A stretch of 64,000 bases of DNA from Coprosoma sp963660615 (GTDB lineage Bacteria > Bacillota_I > Bacilli_A > RF39 > UBA660). The stretch is from the NCBI GenBank assembly GCA_963660615.1, contig CAVKYE010000002.1:1-64000 (forward strand), read 5' to 3'. A program made the translations under genes and the position numbers. The notes beneath the pieces are model-generated. The model saw only the letters and a program-made list of their open reading frames with translations. It was not told the origin of the DNA and searched no databases. This document shows positions 1 through 9,113 of this stretch, in pieces; the stretch's first letter is position 1, and the number at the start of each line of letters is the position of its first letter.

Positions 1-145
1 TTTATGACTATTTTTTTACGAAAAAATAGTGTGATAGGTTATTCATACGAATATATCCCACCAACACTATTTATTATAGAACCTATATTTTAACTTATAT
101 ATGTTTTTTTGTATAAAAGAATATTTGAAGAATAATATAATAATA

Positions 146-196
146 TACCGATAACGGGATAAAAGCATTGACAAAATGTACCGAAAACGGTATAAT
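146..196 (+). promoter_or_regulatory. Fic-Gabija promoter with two palindromic operators
   Basis: A consensus sigma-A promoter is visible: TTGACA at 168-173, a 17-base spacer and TATAAT at 191-196. Two similar sites flank or overlap it: TACCGATAACGGGATA at 146-161 and TACCGAAAACGGTATA at 179-194. The second is a perfect palindrome (TACCG-AAAA-CGGTA) lying across the spacer and the -10 box, so a bound protein would block transcription. The likely binder is the helix-turn-helix at the N-terminus of the Fic protein encoded just downstream, giving autoregulation (inference). Bases 1-145 hold no gene; 7-30 is a 10-bp hairpin with a TACG loop. Confidence 0.8.
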
Positions 197-215
197 GTGT
201 ACAGAGGTGATAATT

Positions 216-1142
216 ATGGAATTTATGACTACAAAAGAAGCTGTTCAAAAATGGAATATTAGTGAAAGAAGAATTAGAAAATTATTACAGGATGGAAGAA
301 TTGAAGGTGCTATTAAAGTAGGTAATAATTGGAATATTCCTATTAATGCTAATAAACCAGCGGATAAAAGAAGTATTAAATTAGATAATACTGAATTTAA
401 AATTGATTTAGATGAAGATTATTTTGATGAAGTTGATAATCTTAATGAATTATTAAATTCTAAAAGACCAATTTCAAAAGAAACATTAAAATCATTAAAA
501 GAATCTATTAATTTAGAGTGGACTTATAATAGCAATGGTATAGAAGGTAATACTTTGACATTAAGAGAAACACAAGTCGTTTTAGAAGGTATTACAGTTG
601 GTGGTAAATCCTTAAAAGAACATTTAGAAGCTATTAATCATGAACAAGCAATACTATTCTTAGATGATCTTATAAAAGAAAAAGAGCCTGTTAGTGAATG
701 GAATATTAAAAATATTCACCAATTAGTATTAAAAGAAATAGATGATGATAATGCCGGAAAATATAGACATGAAAATGTTAAAATAAAAGGTGCAACACAT
801 ATTCCGCCAGATTATTTAATTGTCCCTGAATCAATGGAAAATTTAGTTTTAAATTATGAGAATTGGGATAAGTATCATCCAATTATTAGAGCTGCATTAT
901 TGCATGGAGAATTAGTTAAAATTCATCCATTTGTAGATGGTAATGGAAGAACATCAAGGTTAGTTATGAATTTATCATTAATGAATAGTGGATATCTTCC
1001 TGTTATTGTAAAAAAAGATAAAAGATTAGAATACTATAATGCTTTGGATAAAGCACATACAACAGGAGATTATACTGATTTTGTTAAATTAGTTAATGAA
1101 CTAGAAATTGAAATGTTAAATAAATATTTAGAATTATTATAA
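216..1142 (+). CDS. Fic family protein with N-terminal helix-turn-helix
   Basis: The 308-residue protein has a MerR/excisionase-like DNA-binding region (residues 4-42), a linker, and a Fic domain. The signature HPFVDGNGRTSR (237-248) has the catalytic His and the phosphate-binding Gly/Arg residues; the family transfers AMP or related groups to hydroxyls of target proteins. SNGIEG (106-111) matches the inhibitory helix motif [ST]xxxE[GN], so it is probably self-inhibited. I chose the ATG at 216 (AGAGGTGA ribosome-binding site at 203-210), because an in-frame start at 168 would lie inside the -35 box. It is 27 bases before gajA and probably co-transcribed. Target unknown. Confidence 0.85.
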   Translation: MEFMTTKEAVQKWNISERRIRKLLQDGRIEGAIKVGNNWNIPINANKPADKRSIKLDNTEFKIDLDEDYFDEVDNLNELLNSKRPISKETLKSLKESINLEWTYNSNGIEGNTLTLRETQVVLEGITVGGKSLKEHLEAINHEQAILFLDDLIKEKEPVSEWNIKNIHQLVLKEIDDDNAGKYRHENVKIKGATHIPPDYLIVPESMENLVLNYENWDKYHPIIRAALLHGELVKIHPFVDGNGRTSRLVMNLSLMNSGYLPVIVKKDKRLEYYNALDKAHTTGDYTDFVKLVNELEIEMLNKYLELL

Positions 1143-1169
1143 TTTTAAAATTAGTTAGAGGTAAGTAAA

Positions 1170-3137
1170 ATGAAAATTAAAGAAATAGAAATTAAAAATT
1201 TTAGATTACTAAATAATTGTAAGTTTGATTTAGATAGAGATTTAAATGTGATAGTCGGTAAAAATAACACAGGTAAAACGTCTTTATTATATTGTATGGA
1301 TAAGTTTATAAATCAAGTTAAAACTAATCCATTTAGATTTGAAGATATAAGTGCGGATTTACAAAATAAAATAGAAAAGATTATTGAAAATGAAATTCCA
1401 ATAATAGAAGAGAAATATAATCAAGAATATAAAGGCATTAGTATGAAACTGACTATTTTATATAGTGAATGTGACAATATTACTTATTTATCAAAAATAA
1501 TGACCGATTTAAGCAACGATAAAAATGAAGTGTTTCTATGCTTTAAATATTATCTTACATATGAAAAATATCTTAAATTGAGAGAAGAGTATTTCGATTT
1601 TAAAACCAAATATGGTGATAAGAAGAATGTTAATTGGTTTTTAAGTAGAAATTGTAATAAGTACTTTGAAATTAAAAAATACGGATATGATGTTGATGAA
1701 AATAATTTCGTTAATATTGATCAGACATTGCTAACTAATATAGTTAATTTTTCTTATATTAATGCTAAACGTGAAGTATCAAATGATATAGACTCAAAAG
1801 GATTAAGTGTAAGATCTAAATTGTCCAAATTAAGCTATGATTATTTAAAAGATAATAAAGATGAAAAATTAAAGGAAAAAATAGAAGAATTAAATAAAAT
1901 ATTGATTGACATGGATACTACATTAGATGAACAATATAAAGATATATTTAAGGAGCTGTTTAATGATTTAATAGAATATGGTATATCAGATGAGGGTGCT
2001 AATTTAGAAATACAATCTAGATTATCTGATATAAATGTAATTCAAGATAATACGTTGGTTTTATATGATGTTAACGGTACAAAACTTCCTGAGACATATA
2101 ATGGATTAGGTTTTTTGAATTTTTATGCGTTAATATTAGAAATAAATAGTGTACTTTTCTCATTCAAAAAGAATGGTAGTAAAGGGATAAATATATTGAT
2201 TATTGAAGAACCAGAAGCTCATACTCATCCACAAATGCAATATGTTTTTATAAATAACATAAAAAATATGATAGAAAAATATAAAAAGGATATTAATTTG
2301 TGTTCAATTATAACTACTCATTCTGCTCAAATAATGTCACAGGCTGAATATGATGATATACTATGTTTTATAAAAGTTACTCCAACAACTGTTGAAGTAA
2401 AATCTCTTAAACTTTTTTTAGAACAATATAAAAACAGTGAAAAAGAATCAGATAAGGAAGTATATGATTTTTTACATAAGTATTTAACTTTAGTTAATTC
2501 AGAAATATTTTTTACGGATAAATTAATAATATGTGAGGGAACTACAGAAAGAATTTTGTTACCAATTTTTATTAAATTGTGTGATGAAAGAAAAGTTACT
2601 ACAAAAACATTAACGTCACAGAAGTATAGTATAATTGAAGCTAGTGCATATTCTCAAAATTTGAAGCCATTGTTGGATTTGCTTGCAATTAAGACACTTA
2701 TTATTACTGATATTGATTTTATAAAAGAAAATAGGGAAAAATGCAAATGTGAAGATGCTACAGGAACATCTAATTCCTCATTAAATACTTTTTTAAATAA
2801 TCCAAGTATTATGAAATTAAAAAATCAAAAAGATATATGCGTTGTTGACAATATAGGTATTACTTTTCAACATGAACAAAATGGATATCACGCACGTAGT
2901 TTTGAAGATGCATATATATCAATAAATTATGATTATTTAAAAGAAAAATTTAGTTCATTTAAATCTTTAAAATGTCAAACTGATTTTATGTCTGGAGATT
3001 TTTATTTAATTGGTGACAAATGTATAGAATCGAAATCAACGTTTGCAACTGAAATTGCATATTATTCTGATGAAAATTTCAAAAATATTAATATTCCTTC
3101 TTATATTGAGGATGGGTTAAAATGGATATCAGATTAG
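1170..3137 (+). CDS. gajA: GajA-like OLD-family ATPase/TOPRIM nuclease (Gabija)
   Basis: The 655-residue protein begins with an ABC-type ATPase head: Walker A GKNNTGKTS at 30-38, and the signature/Walker B region EEPEAHTHPQ near 346-355. A C-terminal TOPRIM domain follows, with EGTTE near 456 and DID near 514, the acidic metal-binding residues of OLD-family nucleases. In Gabija systems GajA is a nucleotide-controlled DNA-nicking endonuclease acting with the helicase GajB. Its stop overlaps the start of the next gene by 16 bases, the expected tight gajA-gajB pairing. Other OLD-plus-UvrD defence pairs exist, but size, order and overlap fit Gabija best. Confidence 0.82.
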   Translation: MKIKEIEIKNFRLLNNCKFDLDRDLNVIVGKNNTGKTSLLYCMDKFINQVKTNPFRFEDISADLQNKIEKIIENEIPIIEEKYNQEYKGISMKLTILYSECDNITYLSKIMTDLSNDKNEVFLCFKYYLTYEKYLKLREEYFDFKTKYGDKKNVNWFLSRNCNKYFEIKKYGYDVDENNFVNIDQTLLTNIVNFSYINAKREVSNDIDSKGLSVRSKLSKLSYDYLKDNKDEKLKEKIEELNKILIDMDTTLDEQYKDIFKELFNDLIEYGISDEGANLEIQSRLSDINVIQDNTLVLYDVNGTKLPETYNGLGFLNFYALILEINSVLFSFKKNGSKGINILIIEEPEAHTHPQMQYVFINNIKNMIEKYKKDINLCSIITTHSAQIMSQAEYDDILCFIKVTPTTVEVKSLKLFLEQYKNSEKESDKEVYDFLHKYLTLVNSEIFFTDKLIICEGTTERILLPIFIKLCDERKVTTKTLTSQKYSIIEASAYSQNLKPLLDLLAIKTLIITDIDFIKENREKCKCEDATGTSNSSLNTFLNNPSIMKLKNQKDICVVDNIGITFQHEQNGYHARSFEDAYISINYDYLKEKFSSFKSLKCQTDFMSGDFYLIGDKCIESKSTFATEIAYYSDENFKNINIPSYIEDGLKWISD

Positions 3138-4702
3138 AAATAAAAAAGTGTATTGAAAATAATAAAAACTTTATTGTTAATGGTGGCGCTGGAAGTGGAA
3201 AAACGTATTCGCTTATTAATACATTATCTGACATCTTTGAGTTGGATGAAAAAGCTAATGTTGCTTGTATAACATATACAAAGGTTGCTGCACAGGAAAT
3301 AAGAAATAGAATCGATATTGCTAAATATAATTTACATGTTTCAACGATTCATGAATTTCTTTGGGCAAATATATCAAATTTTCAAAAAACAATTAAAGAT
3401 ATCATTATAGATATGTATAACAAAAAATATGAAGAAGAATTATTAATAAATTTCCCTCAAGATTTTGAATATGATAGATTTTGCAATGAAATAAATTGTA
3501 TACAATACAGGGATTATAGAAGAATTAATGAGGGTATATTGTCTCATGATGATATTATTAAAATATCATATTGTATGTTTAAGAATTATAGAAAAATATG
3601 CGATATTACAAATGATAAGTATGATTTTATATTAATTGATGAATACCAAGATAGTTTAAAAAATGTTGTGAAAATATTTATAGAAGAGTTATCTAAAATA
3701 GATGGTAAAAAAAGTATTATTGGTTTTTTTGGTGATCCTATGCAAAAGATTTACAATACAGGGATTGGTGAAATAATTGATTCAAATATAGTTGTTATCA
3801 ATAAATCAGATAATTGGAGATCATCACAGATAATAGTTGAATTAATCAATAAATTTAGAAATGATGGTATTATTCAAGTCGCTCAAGGTGATAATAAAGA
3901 TTTTGCATCAAAATGTACTTTTGTATATAGTAATAGTAAAGTTTTTTTTGAAGTAAAAGATATGTTACATGAAAAAGGTTTAATTGATAAAGATGATGAT
4001 TATAAAGAATTATATTTGACGCACAATTTAATAGGCAAACTGAATGGAAGTGAAGATTTATTTAAATTATTTTCAGAAAAAGAAAAACTTATTGGAGATA
4101 ATAAGGATGATTTAATAAAACATTTAGAAAAAATAGAATCAATGCGAAGTGCGTATTTAAATAAAAGACATCATGAAATATTAGAAATTTTAAATATTGA
4201 AATTGATACACTTGCTAGAAAAGATGAATTAGTAAAATTGTTGTCTAGTACTTTTTGTAATGTAGATTGTACGATAGAGGAAATGATTAATAGATGTGAT
4301 TCTAATAATCTTATTTGCAAAGATGATATTTTTAAACAGAGGGTAAATAGTGAACCTGATTTTTATGATAAATTAAAAATAATACCATATGTTCAATTTG
4401 TTAAATGTTATCAATATGCAAATCATAATTCTCCATTTTCTACACAACATGGAGTAAAAGGTGAAGAATATAATAATGTAGTAGTAGTATTAGATAATGG
4501 TAATTGGAATATGTATGATTATTCAACCGTTTTAACAGGTAATCAAACTAATAGTAAATATGAAAGAAGTTTAAAAATAATGTATGTTAGTTTTTCTAGG
4601 GCAAAGAAAAACTTGTGTGTATATTATTACAAGCCTGATTCAAGTGCAATAGTTGGAGCTAAAAGATTGTTTGGAGCAGAAAATGTAATTGAGATTAATT
4701 AG
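3122..4702 (+). CDS. gajB: GajB-like UvrD/Rep family helicase (Gabija)
   Basis: The 526-residue superfamily-1 helicase shows Walker A GGAGSGKT (21-28), Walker B/motif II IDEYQDS near 173, GDPMQKIY (motif III region), the motif V-like STQHGVKGEEYNNV and the motif VI-like MYVSFSRAKKNL near the C-terminus. These are the UvrD/Rep/PcrA motifs. The length matches GajB and is shorter than housekeeping PcrA (about 720), because the 1B/2B insertions are reduced. It overlaps gajA and ends 12 bases before a strong terminator, so Fic, GajA and GajB form one transcription unit. GajB is thought to respond to DNA ends made during phage replication and to activate GajA (family knowledge). Confidence 0.8.
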   Translation: MDIRLEIKKCIENNKNFIVNGGAGSGKTYSLINTLSDIFELDEKANVACITYTKVAAQEIRNRIDIAKYNLHVSTIHEFLWANISNFQKTIKDIIIDMYNKKYEEELLINFPQDFEYDRFCNEINCIQYRDYRRINEGILSHDDIIKISYCMFKNYRKICDITNDKYDFILIDEYQDSLKNVVKIFIEELSKIDGKKSIIGFFGDPMQKIYNTGIGEIIDSNIVVINKSDNWRSSQIIVELINKFRNDGIIQVAQGDNKDFASKCTFVYSNSKVFFEVKDMLHEKGLIDKDDDYKELYLTHNLIGKLNGSEDLFKLFSEKEKLIGDNKDDLIKHLEKIESMRSAYLNKRHHEILEILNIEIDTLARKDELVKLLSSTFCNVDCTIEEMINRCDSNNLICKDDIFKQRVNSEPDFYDKLKIIPYVQFVKCYQYANHNSPFSTQHGVKGEEYNNVVVVLDNGNWNMYDYSTVLTGNQTNSKYERSLKIMYVSFSRAKKNLCVYYYKPDSSAIVGAKRLFGAENVIEIN

Positions 4703-4714
4703 AATAAAAAAAGG

Positions 4715-4748
4715 GCATATATAGCTACGTATCCTATATATGCTTTTT
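4715..4748 (+). terminator. Rho-independent terminator after gajB
   Basis: GCATATATAG (4715-4724) pairs perfectly with CTATATATGC (4734-4743), followed by TTTTT. It closes the Fic-Gabija operon. Confidence 0.85.
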
Positions 4749-5050
4749 ATTGTCTGCACAGTTTCTGCACAACAATTTAGTTAAATTTTGCTGTGCAAGA
4801 TAGTATTTTTTTAAACTGTATGCTCTCAAAAACGTTGATTTTAAAGGGTTTCTAATAATTAATTTTTCTAAAAAATTCCGCCCCCTGAAGAGAACGAAAC
4901 CTCTCATTTTTGTTAGAAAAGTGCAATAAAATAAGGAATTAAAGAGAGATAAACTCCTCTGAAATAAGGGATAATAACGTAATTATTTAATGACTAAGTG
5001 TATATACTTTCATTGAGAAAAAGTGGCAAAAATTCTCAATGGACTATTGA

Positions 5051-5242
5051 AAAATCATTTTAAAAGACATAGAAAAGCATTCTCGCAAATCAATAGTAGA
5101 CGATTTAAATGAACTTGCAAAACACATTCTTATACAAATTATAAAAGCTAACGGATTAAGTTTAAATATTAGAAGTATTTATAAAAAGGATAACACTAAT
5201 AAATTTATTAAATTATTAAAAAAATATTATGAATTTAATTAG
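5051..5242 (+). pseudogene. Decayed gene fragment, function unknown
   Basis: A 63-codon open stretch ends at TAG 5240-5242. It has no start codon or ribosome-binding site, and a TGA lies just upstream (5048-5050). The translation looks protein-like (for example DDLNELAKHILIQIIKAN and SIYKKDNTNKFIKLLKKYY), suggesting the C-terminus of a lost gene. The rest of 4749-5270 has no gene I can support. With the intact defence genes to its left this looks like debris at the edge of an accessory island. Confidence 0.4.
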
Positions 5243-5270
5243 ATATATTACAAACAATGATAATAAATAA

Positions 5271-5297
5271 CCTAGAAGCAAAAAAATCTAGGTTTTT
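5271..5297 (+). terminator. Rho-independent terminator
   Basis: CCTAGA (5271-5276) pairs with TCTAGG (5287-5292), followed by TTTTT. It separates the decayed fragment from the rpsB promoter region. Confidence 0.7.
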
Positions 5298-5422
5298 AGT
5301 TTGTAATTAATATTATTCAAATTTTTAATATGTTTTAAGGTACAACTTTTTAATTATTACAGTTACACTTAGTTTAACATCCAACTTTTTTCCTAAAACA
5401 GTAAAAAAACACCTAAAATTCC

Positions 5423-5558
5423 TTGCATTTGAATATAATTATGATATAATTATATTGGCTTTTTTAAATTACATGGACATGAATTCCTATGCCTAGTGCC
5501 CAAAAGGGTGGCATAAGTTAGAAATGTTCAGAGGAAAAAACAAAAGGAGGATGAAAAA
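5423..5558 (+). promoter_or_regulatory. rpsB promoter and structured 5' leader
   Basis: TTGCAT (5423-5428), a 16-base spacer and TATAAT (5445-5450) form a promoter. The leader (about 5457-5545) holds a compact hairpin near 5490-5515: TGCC pairs with GGCA, and inside it GCCC pairs with GGGT around an AAAA loop. It is followed by a strong site, AAAGGAGGATG, before the ATG. Leaders of ribosomal protein operons are often bound by the encoded protein for feedback control; that is an inference here. I did not identify a named RNA family. Confidence 0.55.
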
Positions 5559-6590
5559 ATGGCAGTAGTGTCAATGAGTTATTTATTAGAAGCAGGAGTC
5601 CACTTTGGTCATCAGACAAAAAGATGGAATCCAAAAATGAAAGAATATATCTTTACAGCAAGAGATGAAATTTATATTATTGATTTACAAAAAACAGCAA
5701 AAAAAATCGAAGAAGCTTACACAGCTCTAAAGGAAATTGCTGCAAATGGTGGTAAAGTTTTATTTGTAGGTACAAGAAAACAAGCTGCAGAAGCAACAAA
5801 AGAAGAAGCAATCAGATCAAATTCGTTCTACGTTAACGAAAGATGGTTAGGAGGAACACTTACAAACTTTAAAACCATCAGAAAAAGAGTTAAAAGATTA
5901 GAACAAATCGAAAAAATGGAAAAAGATGGAACCTTTGAAAGACTACCTAAAAAAGAAGTAGTTAAAATCAAGAAAGAATACGAAAAACTAAATAAATTAT
6001 TATGTGGAATTAGAGATATGTACAAATTACCACAAGCAATGTTTATCGTAGATCCAAGCAAAGAAGAAATTGCAATCAGAGAAGCAAGAAAATTAAACAT
6101 TCCAGTATTCGGAATCGTTGATACAAATTGTGATCCTGACATGGTTGACTATGTAATTCCAGGAAATGATGATGCAATAAGAGCCGTAAAACTTATTATT
6201 GGTGTAATGGCAAACGCAATCGTAGAAGCAAACGGTGGAAAAATCGTAGACTATCAAAGTGATAATCGTAAAGAAGAAAAAGGCGACGAAATAATGCAAA
6301 AAGCCTTAGAAACCGTAAAAAGAAAAGAAGATAGAAAACCAAGATTCAAAGGTGGAAATAAAAGAAACGATAGAAATGATAGAAAATATAAATCATCTGA
6401 CAAAGTAGAAGCTCCTAAAAAGCAAGAGAAAAAAGAAGAGCCTAAAGAAGAAAAAATAGAAACTAAAAAAGCCGAAAAAGAAGATTTAAGCTCTAAAACA
6501 GTTGCTGAATTAAGAGAAATAGCCAAATCAAAAGACATAAAAGGCTACTCTACAATGAAAAAAGCTGAATTAATTGAAGCATTAAACTAA
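5559..6590 (+). CDS. rpsB: 30S ribosomal protein S2 with C-terminal SAP/Rho-N-like extension
   Basis: The first roughly 230 residues are a normal S2 (VSMSYLLEAGVHFGHQTKRWNPKM near the start; a degenerate-looking but intact core thereafter), which helps form the 30S subunit and docks S1-like factors. The protein is 343 residues against about 230-260 usual. The surplus is a Lys/Glu-rich low-complexity linker (about 235-305) and a compact last 33 residues, TVAELREIAKSKDIKGYSTM followed by KKAELIEAL, which match the SAP/Rho N-terminal fold pattern for nucleic-acid binding. The gene is followed by a terminator-like hairpin and then tsf, the universal rpsB-tsf order. The extension is probably flexible and RNA-binding (inference). 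Confidence 0.95.
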   Translation: MAVVSMSYLLEAGVHFGHQTKRWNPKMKEYIFTARDEIYIIDLQKTAKKIEEAYTALKEIAANGGKVLFVGTRKQAAEATKEEAIRSNSFYVNERWLGGTLTNFKTIRKRVKRLEQIEKMEKDGTFERLPKKEVVKIKKEYEKLNKLLCGIRDMYKLPQAMFIVDPSKEEIAIREARKLNIPVFGIVDTNCDPDMVDYVIPGNDDAIRAVKLIIGVMANAIVEANGGKIVDYQSDNRKEEKGDEIMQKALETVKRKEDRKPRFKGGNKRNDRNDRKYKSSDKVEAPKKQEKKEEPKEEKIETKKAEKEDLSSKTVAELREIAKSKDIKGYSTMKKAELIEALN

Positions 6591-6614
6591 GGTGATTATA
6601 AAATCACCTTTTTT
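6589..6614 (+). terminator. Terminator or attenuator between rpsB and tsf
   Basis: AAGGTGATT (6589-6597) pairs with AATCACCTT (6602-6610), loop ATAA, followed by a T run. It begins in the rpsB stop codon and probably lets only part of transcription continue into tsf. Confidence 0.75.
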
Positions 6615-6635
6615 AAAATAAAAAGGAGAGATAAA

Positions 6636-7508
6636 ATGATAAGTGCAAGTTTAGTAAAAGAACTAAGAGAAAAAACCGGAGCAGGAATGCTAGATTGTAA
6701 AAAAGCCTTAGAAGCAAACGAAGGCAACATAGAAGAATCAATCAACTGGTTAAGAGAAAAAGGAATATCAAAAGCAGCAAAAAAAGCCGACAGAATTGCC
6801 GCTGAAGGAACATCTGCTATCCTAGTAGATGGAAATAACGCAGTAATATTAGAAGTAAATTCAGAAACTGACTTTGTTGCTAAAAATGAAGAATTCAAAA
6901 ACCTAGTAAAAACCTTACTAGAAACAATAATAAAAAGTGATGCAAAAACATTAGAAGAAGCTCTAGAACTAAAAACAGAAGAGGGAACAATTAATGATCT
7001 TATTGTATCAAAAACCGCAACAATCGGAGAAAAACTAAGTTTCAGAAGATTCCAAAAAGTAACAAAAAATGATAACGAATCATTTGGTAGCTACATTCAC
7101 ATGGGTGGAAAAATCGCTGTACTAATCGTAACTGAAAATACAAATGAAGAAACAGCAAAAGACATTGCAATGCATGCAGCAGCAATGAGACCAACCTATG
7201 TAACAAGAGAAGACGTTCCAGAAGAAGTAGTAGAAAAAGAAAAAGCAGTACTAACAGAGCAAGCAATGAACGAAGGAAAACCAAAAGAAATAGCTGAAAA
7301 AATGGTACAAGGAAGAATAAACAAATTCTATAAAGAAATTTGCTTAGAAGAACAACCATTCGTAAAAGATGGCGACGTAAACGTAAAAACATTCGCTAAA
7401 AATAATGGTGGAAGCATAAAAGCAATGTATCGTTATGAAGTCGGAGAAGGAATTGAAAAGAAAGAAGAAAACTTCGCCGAAGAAGTTGCAAAACAAATGA
7501 ATATGTAA
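6636..7508 (+). CDS. tsf: Translation elongation factor Ts
   Basis: At 290 residues it has the usual EF-Ts length. The N-terminal UBA-like module reads VKELREKTGAGMLDCKKALE, and the EF-Tu-contacting core includes TDFVAKNEEFKNLV. EF-Ts swaps GDP for GTP on EF-Tu in the cytoplasm. The start has a GGAGAG ribosome-binding site 8 bases upstream. A stable hairpin with a T-rich tail (7512-7552) ends the unit. Confidence 0.97.
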   Translation: MISASLVKELREKTGAGMLDCKKALEANEGNIEESINWLREKGISKAAKKADRIAAEGTSAILVDGNNAVILEVNSETDFVAKNEEFKNLVKTLLETIIKSDAKTLEEALELKTEEGTINDLIVSKTATIGEKLSFRRFQKVTKNDNESFGSYIHMGGKIAVLIVTENTNEETAKDIAMHAAAMRPTYVTREDVPEEVVEKEKAVLTEQAMNEGKPKEIAEKMVQGRINKFYKEICLEEQPFVKDGDVNVKTFAKNNGGSIKAMYRYEVGEGIEKKEENFAEEVAKQMNM

Positions 7509-7511
7509 AGA

Positions 7512-7552
7512 AAACATAGAAAAGAGTTACAATGTAATTCTTTTCTTGTTTT
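7512..7552 (+). terminator. Terminator after tsf
   Basis: An 11-bp stem pairs 7520-7530 (AAAAGAGTTAC) with 7534-7544 (GTAATTCTTTT), containing one G-U pair, followed by CTTGTTTT. Confidence 0.7.
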
Positions 7553-7600
7553 ATATGAAAAAATATATTATAATATTAAATAGATAAGTGAGGTAAAAAA

Positions 7601-8323
7601 ATGCAGAACATAAAAATACCAAATCATGTTGGAATAATAGTCGATGGCAACGGAAGATGGGCCGAAGAAAAAGGCTTTAAAAGAAGTAAAGGACACGAAA
7701 AAGGCTTTATAAACCTACAAGAACTAGTTCCATATATCTATTCAAAAGGTGTAAACTACATAAGTGCCTACCTTTTCTCCACCGAAAATTTTTCAAGAAG
7801 TGCTAAAGAAGTAAGCTTTATAATGAATCTGCTAACAAGTAAAATAAAAGAAATACTATCTTTTTGCACAAAAAACAACATCAAAGCAGTAGTATCGGGT
7901 AGAAAAGAAAACCTAACTAAATCCATAATAAACACCCTAAACAAACTAGAAGAAGAAACCAAAGGAAACACAAAAATCTTTAATATTTGTTTTAATTATG
8001 GCGGAAAAGCAGAAATAATTGACGCCACAAAAAAAATAATTCAAGACATAAAAGAAGAAAAACTAAATATAAATGAATTAGGTGAACAAAAATACGAAGA
8101 ATACCTTTACCAAAAACTACCACCAATCGATCTATTAATAAGAACAAGTGGGGAAATGAGATTAAGCAATTTCATGCTATACCAAAACGCATACGCTGAA
8201 TTTTATTTTCCAAAAACATATTTTCCAGACTTTAAAAAAGAAGATTTTGATAAAGCTCTAGAAGAATATACAAAACGAGATAGAAGATTTGGAGGCATAA
8301 ACAATGAAGACAAGAATAATTAG
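7601..8323 (+). CDS. uppS: Isoprenyl transferase (undecaprenyl diphosphate synthase)
   Basis: The 240-residue cis-prenyltransferase carries HVGIIVDGNGRWAEEKGF with the catalytic Asp and substrate-binding residues near the start, and RTSGEMRLSNFMLYQNAYAE near residue 190, the two hallmark regions. It condenses isopentenyl diphosphate onto farnesyl diphosphate to make the C55 lipid carrier for peptidoglycan and other wall polymers. GAGGT sits 8 bases before the ATG. It overlaps cdsA by 20 bases, so the two are translationally coupled in a lipid-precursor operon with rseP. Confidence 0.95.
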   Translation: MQNIKIPNHVGIIVDGNGRWAEEKGFKRSKGHEKGFINLQELVPYIYSKGVNYISAYLFSTENFSRSAKEVSFIMNLLTSKIKEILSFCTKNNIKAVVSGRKENLTKSIINTLNKLEEETKGNTKIFNICFNYGGKAEIIDATKKIIQDIKEEKLNINELGEQKYEEYLYQKLPPIDLLIRTSGEMRLSNFMLYQNAYAEFYFPKTYFPDFKKEDFDKALEEYTKRDRRFGGINNEDKNN

Positions 8324-9104
8324 TGCCATAGTTGCACTTGTAATACTAATACCAATAATCCTAAAAGGAGGAGCCCTATTTAATATAACCGCCTACATAA
8401 TAGGCCTAATCGCACTAAAAGAATTTATTGATATAAAATCAAAGAAAAAAGAAGTCCCATTCCTAATAAGTATAATAGCCTATATATTAATGTCACTAAT
8501 AATATTAGTCGACGTAAGTTCACTTTCAATAGTATATAGCCTAGATTACCGTGTAATAGCCGCCTTATTCCTATCATTCCTATTACCAGTAGTACTATAT
8601 CATAACCAAAAAAAATATAGCATAAATGATGCCTTCTACATGATAGGGGGAGTACTATTCCTAGGAATTTCTCTAGCTTTATTAATAATGCTAAGACACC
8701 TAGATCTAAAACTATTTATATTCTTATTTACCATCACCATAACTACCGACATCTTTGCTTACCTAGCAGGTTCATTAATCGGCAAGCATAAACTATTAGA
8801 AGAAATATCACCAAACAAAACTTGGGAAGGCCTAATCGTAGGAACAATAATGGGAGTTTTCGTAAGTGCAATGTTCTATCATACATGCATAAACCCAGAA
8901 TTATCAAAAACATTATTACTAATAGCTTGTACCTTCCTATCATTGCTAGGGCAACTAGGTGACCTAACCTTTTCCGCCATCAAAAGATACTTTAAAGAAA
9001 AAGACTTTGGAAATATCATGCCAGGGCATGGTGGTATCTTAGATAGACTAGATAGCATAATCTTCGTAATCCTAGGATTCACATTTTTCATAAACATATT
9101 ATAA
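8304..9104 (+). CDS. cdsA: Phosphatidate cytidylyltransferase
   Basis: This 266-residue integral membrane protein has about eight hydrophobic segments. Its C-terminal signature SAIKRYFKEKDFGNIMPGHG, then GILDRLDS, is the CdsA active-site motif. It converts phosphatidic acid and CTP to CDP-diacylglycerol, the branch point of phospholipid synthesis. It lies between uppS (overlap) and rseP (9-base gap), the common Firmicutes order. Confidence 0.95.
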   Translation: MKTRIISAIVALVILIPIILKGGALFNITAYIIGLIALKEFIDIKSKKKEVPFLISIIAYILMSLIILVDVSSLSIVYSLDYRVIAALFLSFLLPVVLYHNQKKYSINDAFYMIGGVLFLGISLALLIMLRHLDLKLFIFLFTITITTDIFAYLAGSLIGKHKLLEEISPNKTWEGLIVGTIMGVFVSAMFYHTCINPELSKTLLLIACTFLSLLGQLGDLTFSAIKRYFKEKDFGNIMPGHGGILDRLDSIIFVILGFTFFINIL

Positions 9105-9113
9105 GGAGGAAAT

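Noticed and set aside
168..215. In-frame extension of the Fic gene to a start at 168
   Set aside because: The codons overlap the TTGACA and TATAAT promoter boxes and there is no ribosome-binding site; ATG 216 has a good one.
7042..7392. Long minus-strand ORFs opposite tsf, rpoD, smc and the ABC genes
   Set aside because: They are shadows in the antisense frame of AT-rich genes, with Leu/Phe/Ser-rich translations and no ribosome-binding sites or family motifs.
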